In this document: positions 58,501 through 64,000 of the stretch, one piece after another
Position numbering within the stretch: position 1 is the stretch's first letter
Layout of the letters: each line of letters begins with the position of its first letter
Source: Planoprotostelium fungivorum
Lineage: Eukaryota > Evosea > Variosea > Cavosteliida > Cavosteliaceae
Reading direction: 5' to 3'
Length of the DNA stretch: 64,000 nt
NCBI GenBank assembly: GCA_003024175.1
Contig: MDYQ01000463.1
Location: 81,136-145,135 of the forward strand
Notes under the pieces: model-generated
Databases searched by the model: none
What the model was told of the DNA's origin: nothing
What the model saw: only the letters and a program-made list of their open reading frames with translations
Made by a program: the position numbers and the translations under genes

Positions 58501-59621
58501 ATGGATGTCTCTCATCAACTTCTGTTAGAAGAAGGACTCGAGCTTACTTTCTTTGAGAGAGAAGGAATTCTGAGCAGGATCAAGACTTGGTGAAGACTCT
58601 CGTGTTGCCCCCACACCGAGTACTGATCCAGTCAGGTGGACAGCAGATAACATTATATCGTCTTACTTTTTGATTCTGTCCACGTTAAGCACTACGTACC
58701 TCATCCTATACGCTGTCCTCACACTCCGAGATGATCACCGGTTGATCTACCTCCTCCCCGCATCATTCGTCATGGTATTTATCTCTGGACTCTTGAGATG
58801 GAAATGGGTCAGCCGCTCATTCGAGTGAGAATGCAAGAGAGATGTGATCATGAAGTAAATCGAGCGCAGGTACTCTGCCGACGGAGCTCGTCTGCTCGAC
58901 GAGAAGTATATCGGATCGTGGAGGTTCGATGTTCTTAGATGGAAAGACTTTGCCAAATACCTCCAACAACAGAAGGTGCAATGGTTGGACATCTTACTGT
59001 CGATCATGGGAACTTCGTCTATTGGTGAGTATCACAGCGATACTGATATATTCACTCCTCTCAGTCTTATTTCTGCGATATGTATCCCACACGGAGGTGA
59101 TCCACACCGTCTTCATGGGCCTGATCTGTTCTGTGATTTCGTTTGTGTGCTTCTTTGTCATCATCAACAGCATATTCGACCCTCTTTACAGAAGGTGAAG
59201 TGTTTCGAGTTGTTGTTTTACTGATAACGATACGCAGTTATTCCCCCACAGTCCACTGCTGTGTGTTGGGAAGAGGAGCCATCTATGCATTAGGCACGAT
59301 GTATTCTCTACAACCTTCCACGTCTTTCTTTGTGGCATCCCACACTCTGACAGCAGCCGTCTTGGAGGAGAAGATGATCGGGTCAGCGATGACGGCAATA
59401 CTTCGTTTAGAACTTAGAACGAGAGAATCAGCCATCACGTTAGAGGTGAAGAAGGAGGAAGATAGAAGAGTGACGACGATAGGTGCCTGTTCCAGACCAG
59501 ATGGTTCCTGATGTGACTCGATGGATGGTCACGCTGATGGAAGGCTATACAGAAGACGTGGTTGCAACGACGGCAGTGGAAAAAAGCAAGGCAGGAGTAG
59601 AAGATAGAAGGCCGTGGTAAC
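58501..59621 (+). CDS. Multi-pass membrane protein, unknown family
   Basis: ATG 58501 (MDVSHQLLLEEGLELTFFER); a 46-nt intron gives WWTADNIISSYFLILSTLST-TYLILYAVL (TM1), then RLIYLLPASFVMVFISGLL (TM2), a cytosolic or luminal loop (EKYIGSWRFDVLRWKDFAKY), WLDILLSIMGTSSIVLFLRY (TM3), HTVFMGLICSVISFVCFFVI (TM4), and a long C-terminal region with GRGAIYALGTMYSLQPSTSF and a final charged exon ending ...GVEDRRPW. Four clear TM helices. Family not recognised. All introns in phase with GTGAG/GTGAA donors. Confidence 0.65.
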
Positions 59622-59845
59622 GATCGGGGGTGGATACGCAGTGTAGTGGCGGAAGATGAAATTGATCGTGTAAAGATGGAGGTCGTCAAACTGGCTCTTC
59701 TTTTATTTTGAAAGACATCCCTTCTATCTTCTGTGATGACCTAGTAAGGTCACCGTGAACCGTTACGAATTCATCGGGTGGTATTTCACATTCTCTCCAG
59801 TATATTCATCTACAACGACGGTTCATGTGATTGAAATCGTCAAAA

Positions 59846-60858
59846 ATGAAGGACATCTGCCCAAAAGTCGAGGATCACGAAGGAATCTTCCACGTCGGGG
59901 TTTCTGTTGGACGGCAAGCCGATCTCGGTGAGTCTCATCATCGGATTCGTGCCTCATCATCACATCATCAGTTCATCGTCTTAATGCAATATCCTCTTGT
60001 TTGTCGTGAAAAAGGATTGGTGAAGGAAACCCACACATCGATGCCTCTGACTGCTTACAGATTGACTGGACCCACCGTGGATGCCATCCTGTATATCGTC
60101 GAATCCATTTTGGGTCCGTCAAGAAAAGTGTTCTCGTCATCACAAACTCCACTCCCGCGCAAGTCAACAACACCATCGAGAGGTAAACCAGCTGGAGACA
60201 AATGGATCACAGGCCTGCTCGGTCGATCCAGAATTGAAGGCGCTCGTTGATGCGGTCAACCACAGGTGCATCTTCGTGGACAACCCACAGTTCAATGCTG
60301 AGCCAGACAACACCATGAAGGAGGGTAATCGCGTGAGATGACATATTATGGAAATGTGATGGCAGCTGATCTCTTTCTCAGGGGAAGAGTCTGAACTCGG
60401 CCGAGAAGATCTATTCGGTCATTAGATCGTGGCGTGCAACGCCCTTCGACACTGAGGAGGTAGAGTTCATCCTTATAACGTCCGATTGATCCCTCTCAGG
60501 CGTGGAAGGCATCCATCGCTTACGAGACGAAGATCAGAGAGGCTGAGGAACGTCTGAAGGCGGAGACAGACCAGAAGATGAGAAAATCCATCGAAGAGGA
60601 AGTCATGAAGCAGGAGCTTTATGACAACAAGACGAAGGAATTTATGAGAGCTCATTCTGCAGTCGAGAAAAGATCAGGTCCTGATGCTGCATTATATGAT
60701 CTCATTCCGCGTAATAAAGGTAACGACTGGTTCATGAAGTTCGCAACTGCTGCCCTGCTGTAGGCGCTGGATATTGCTATGGACTCGAGGGCCTCAAGAC
60801 TGTGGGTCCATGGATCGCTCAAGCTATGACTCCTCTGTTGAAAAAGCAGGAGGATTGA
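59846..60858 (+). pseudogene. AIG1/GIMAP-like GTPase-related gene with apparent frameshift
   Basis: ATG 59846 (MKDICPKVEDHEGIFHVGVS) joins an exon reading RLTGPTVDAILYIVES, which fits the beta-strand before G4 of AIG1-type GTPases (GPHA-x-LLV pattern). The next block, SVKKSVLVITNSTPAQVNNT-IERLV with the G4-like TN, lies one frame away in the same exon; the switch is at the T-run 60110-60113. Downstream exons are in one frame: LKALVDAVNHRCIFVDNPQF (typical GIMAP 'R-x-FDN'), a coiled coil (KIREAEERLKAETDQKMRKS) and a hydrophobic end (GAGYCYGLEGLKTVGPWIAQ). The P-loop GxxxxGKS was not found. A one-base sequence error is as likely as a true lesion, so 'pseudogene' is provisional. Stop 60856-60858. 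Confidence 0.55.
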
Positions 60859-60947
60859 TAATAATAAAATCAAGATAGTTTAGCAGATGAATAGAAAATT
60901 ACAACTAGACAAATACAATCAGGTGTGAGCAGACATTGGATACAATT

Positions 60948-62736
60948 TTAATAAGTTCCATCGTTATCCCCTTCAGACGGCAGCGATTCGACTTCGTTAA
61001 ACCTCCAGAAGCCATTGACATCCGTGAGAAGGGAGAAGACTTGTCTAGACACCTGCATCGTCGTCACCATCACCATCACCATCACCTCCATCGTCATCAT
61101 CTTCGATTGCAATGCTCACCCCACTGTCTTTGAGGTCTTTCAGTGTGATCTGCGTGGGATCTCTGGGTTTGATCATGTCAAAGATCTGATCGACAACATC
61201 TCCCGCCTCTATCGTGCTGTTTCCCCTCTCCTGAGAGCTCTTCATGATGTCCTGTCCCTCATCAGAAACACACGCCGATCATCATCGCAATGCACGATCG
61301 CATCATCACCTTGAAAAAGAAGTTGACGTTCGCTATGGTCAGATAGCCTCGCTTATCTACATCTAAAATCCTCCAGTAGAAGTTGATGGAGGCTTCGGCC
61401 TTCTTCCATGTCATGGCCACCATGAAGTCTAGAAAAGATTCGTACGTCATTCTGCCCCCGGTCACATGTTCTTCAAAGACGCGATCGACGAAAGCAGGAC
61501 AGAGAGAGCGTTCGTTGAATTTGTACAGATTCGAGCGAGATAGAGATCTGATGGTGTCGTCAGCATGATGGAGATGATGAAGCGATGATCTAAGACTCAC
61601 TTGACACGATTCTCGTCTAATTTGAGGAACAACCCATGGATGAACTTCGAATAGACTTCTGAGAACCAATTTGTCTTCTCTTCTTGTGGTGACAGACCAG
61701 TAGAGGCCTGACGATTCATCACCAACACCTCTCGTCATCATCATCTTCACCTTCAGTAGCTCTTTACCTGGATTACTATGTACAATCTGATGGATGAGAA
61801 CTCTTCCGCTGTGTTTCACATCCAATAGAAAGAAGATCTGCACCATTGGTGACCCATCTGACCGTGGAACTCACCTTCGAACAGGAATGGAGGACCCAAT
61901 TGGCCTGGTCATCTCTGCCCAATTTGCAGATGCGGGGGACGTCCACCGCTTTCTTCTTCAGATACGCACAAAAATCTTCTCGAGAGATAGCTCCCGTCTC
62001 ACTTCGATCAAAAGAACTGATGGAGACATACATCTCATCCATCATACCTGGACATCGGATCAGATTCGAGATGTGATGGTGAAGACCTCTCACTCTGTCT
62101 CTCGATGAAGCCATAGAGGTATTCCGTGTTGATGCGACCTCTGTCATCTTGGGAGAATTGAAGGAAGGTAGAAGGTCTGAAGAGTTCTAATTTCTTCCCC
62201 AATTTCTTTTCAATCTTCTTTCCTGCCTCACAGAAACTCTCGTAGCCGATCTGCATGGCATGATTGAGACTCTGCCCCGTCACATTGCGACACTGTTCAC
62301 ACCTTCTCATCGAAAGAGTCTTCGTTCAAATCCTGGAAGATCTCGTGTATGGTGGCCAACTGTTCCTCGTCCAAAATTCTCCTCTTCTTCGTTTCGATCA
62401 CTCGGCTCCGTGCTTCTGCCTTCAACTTTAGACATGCACCGTTGGGTGCTCTGCCTAATATCGCTGATGGTCCCTTCTGAAGAGAGTCTGAGAGGCTGCA
62501 TCGGTATCAACGTCGGCTTACCCTCCTCGAAGACGATAGCCTCGGAACCAAGAGCGGAGATAGAAGTTGAACTTGTTGTTCGATTTCTTGATAGATGAGT
62601 TCCAACTGTTTTTGTATTTGAGCCTCTAAGTGTATGAATCAGATGCGATGTCTTTCCACGAGAGCACACCGTCACAATTGGTCAGAGGGGGGTGTTGTTT
62701 GATGTAGCTGGCAAGCAGATTCAACACATCCGCCAT
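60948..62736 (-). CDS. PPP2R3C: PP2A regulatory subunit B'' gamma (PPP2R3C/G5PR/TON2-type)
   Basis: ATG 62736 (MADVLNLLASYIKQHPPLTN) splices to EAQIQKQLELIYQEIEQQVQ. Then RILDEEQLATIHEIF, LNHAMQIGYESFCEAGKKIE, GRINTEYLYGFIERQ, DEMYVSISSFDRSETGAISR-EDFCAYL, QIFFLLDVKHSGRVLIHQI, TNWFSEVYSKFIHGLFLKLD-ENR, RSLCPAFVDRVFEEHV and MTYESFLDFMVAMTWKKAEA, ending with QIFDMIKPRDPTQITLKDLK before an acidic tail. These match PPP2R3C from end to end, including EF-hand-like motifs. The family targets PP2A to centrosomes/basal bodies and, in plants, the preprophase band. An intron at about 60998-61058 gives the end ...SEGDNDGTY (stop 60948); reading through instead stops at 61045. Confidence 0.9.
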
Positions 62737-62949
62737 CGATGAGATCGTTATGCGAACTCGCGTAAAATTGTCTTTTTGAATTTCGATTTTTTCAACCTCT
62801 ACACATCATCGTGACGATGTTAATCAATTTAGAAGCCGTTAAACGATCAGAGATGAAATCAAAGAATGTGAACTAACATATTGATACTAGTATTATATGT
62901 GGAATGTCTTATTTGTGTGTTTCAGTGGAGGAGATGTTGTTCATCATCG

Positions 62950-64000
62950 ATGGTCTGTTCTTCGTTAATCGAGAATGGAAGTGAAGACAGTCTATGGGAT
63001 CATGTTTTTTTGTGGGTGACGAAGGCTGATTCCAGGAATTACCTCTACAATTCGTCAGATCATCGCCGATGGCGAAATGCACACCTACCTACTAAAAGAA
63101 TGTACAGACAAAGTGAAGAGAGGACAATATGCAGAACCCCTATCGGTTACCACAGAGACTTTGACGCACCTGGATCAAAGTAGCATAGAGGGCATGCTGT
63201 TTGAATCCAATCGCATCACGTTAGAGATACAGGTGCGATGCATCAGCAACATCTTTCTGATTTGTCTAAATAGATCATCCTCGCCCATCCAATTGACACG
63301 ACAGAAGAACAAGTGAGAAAGTTATTAGACAGTCTGGATCGACTTCTATCGAGAACGAAAGGTACGATTCATTGCCAAATGTCCATCGTATCAATAATCT
63401 TCGCGAAGGTTTTGAAAAGAAGAGCCCTCTGATAAAGAGGATCACCCTGTGTGCCATGGGAAACAGCATCCTCTTGCATCGATTGAGGAGAAGGACAGAA
63501 CTGTCGGACGCCATGCTATCCCGATGTCTTCAACTTCTCAACGTAGAAGGAACGACGCAAGAAGAATTCGTGGAAGCCATCTTGAAGAACGTTCATCACA
63601 GTTTCACGTCGAATCGTTACGACCCAACGCACAATGTCTTCATCGCTCTGTGGATGAGCTCTCTCCTTCACGACAGCAAGTGGAGCCGATATATTCATCA
63701 GACACGAGTGAACCATCATCACATCACGATCACATCTGATATTCATATCAGATGAGTGACATGGAAGAATTGTTGTGCGAGGGATCTAAGAGCTGGAAGA
63801 TTGGAATGGAAAAATTGGCGGGAAGAGACATCAAAGGAGCGATCAAGTACCTGACGAGATCATACGATGACGATGCTCGAGACCGACAGAAGCTCATTCG
63901 CATCATCGGTGATCTGATGGACGTCGGCGTTCTTCTCAACTCGATCAGGACAGCTTCATTATATCGATGGAGACATGAAGAGAGCTGAAGACATATTGGT
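62950..64000 (+). CDS. TPR-like protein, N-terminal part (3' end beyond window)
   Basis: ATG 62950 (MVCSSLIENGR) and a 53-nt intron join ITSTIRQIIADGEMHTYLLK-ECTDKVKRGQY. Later exons: SSIEGMLFESNRITLEIQII, VRKLLDSLDRLLSRT, LSRCLQLLNVEGTTQEEFVE, HNVFIALWMSSLLHDSKWSR, then MSDMEELLCEGSKSWKIGME and DIKGAIKYLTRSYDDDARDR-QKLIRIIGQLHYIDGDMKRA, which has TPR-like helix pairs (A-x3-Y-L-x-S-x-D and G-x5-G-D-x3-A). The reading frame is still open at base 64000. The protein is not recognised; TPR domains usually mediate complex assembly. An upstream start near 62926 in another frame is less consistent. Confidence 0.6.

Overview
The window is nuclear DNA of a gene-dense, intron-rich unicellular eukaryote. 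About 40 protein genes sit on both strands with spacers of tens to a few hundred bases. Introns are numerous, mostly about 36-60 nt, and nearly always start GTGAG and end AG, so gene models were rebuilt by joining exons across frames. An amoebozoan (protosteloid-type) amoeba is my best guess. The reasons are a capping enzyme that fuses a metal-dependent RNA triphosphatase to the guanylyltransferase, an AIG1/GIMAP-type protein, a Rac/Rho GTPase, SNF1/AMPK, and centrin with a centrosomal PP2A B'' subunit. No ribosomal or organelle marker is present to prove it.

Layout. 1-10 kb: protein kinase tail, MRE11, an orphan EGF-like multi-TM receptor-like protein, a LisH/CTLH-like protein with a roughly 300-residue Glu/Arg repeat, and an orphan gene. 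10-15 kb is the most accessory-looking part: small orphan genes, a 370-bp element with terminal inverted repeats and a 6-bp target-site duplication, tRNA-Phe(GAA), an intronless membrane-anchored protein with a HEPN-type RX4H motif, and a BAP31-like protein. 15-23 kb: bystin, a secreted protein, a tandem pair of small paralogues, a Rho GTPase and the mRNA capping enzyme. 23-30 kb: an SNF2/SHPRH-type ATPase, a cluster of E2F-like motifs, and the 25S rRNA methyltransferase BMT2. 30-44 kb: an ARM-repeat cytosolic carboxypeptidase, a U-box protein, TM2D1, an LRR-like protein, an SLC44 choline-transporter-like protein, an F-box/ankyrin-like protein and centrin. 44-54.7 kb: enoyl-CoA hydratase, NADP-isocitrate dehydrogenase, SNF1/AMPK alpha, a bZIP factor and a long coiled-coil protein. 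54.7-64 kb: a Cys-rich small protein, a compositionally different 1-kb stretch, half of an SLC49-type transporter, a multi-TM orphan, an AIG1-like gene with an apparent frameshift, PPP2R3C/TON2 and the start of a TPR-like gene.

There are no operons. Functional themes recur: rRNA and ribosome work (bystin, BMT2), DNA damage (MRE11, SHPRH-like ATPase), and tubulin/centrosome (carboxypeptidase, centrin, PPP2R3C). No dominant undescribed system is proven. The best leads are the HEPN gene beside tRNA-Phe, the inverted-repeat element, the small paralogue pair and several orphan proteins. Exon joins are read by eye and splice sites may be off by a few bases.
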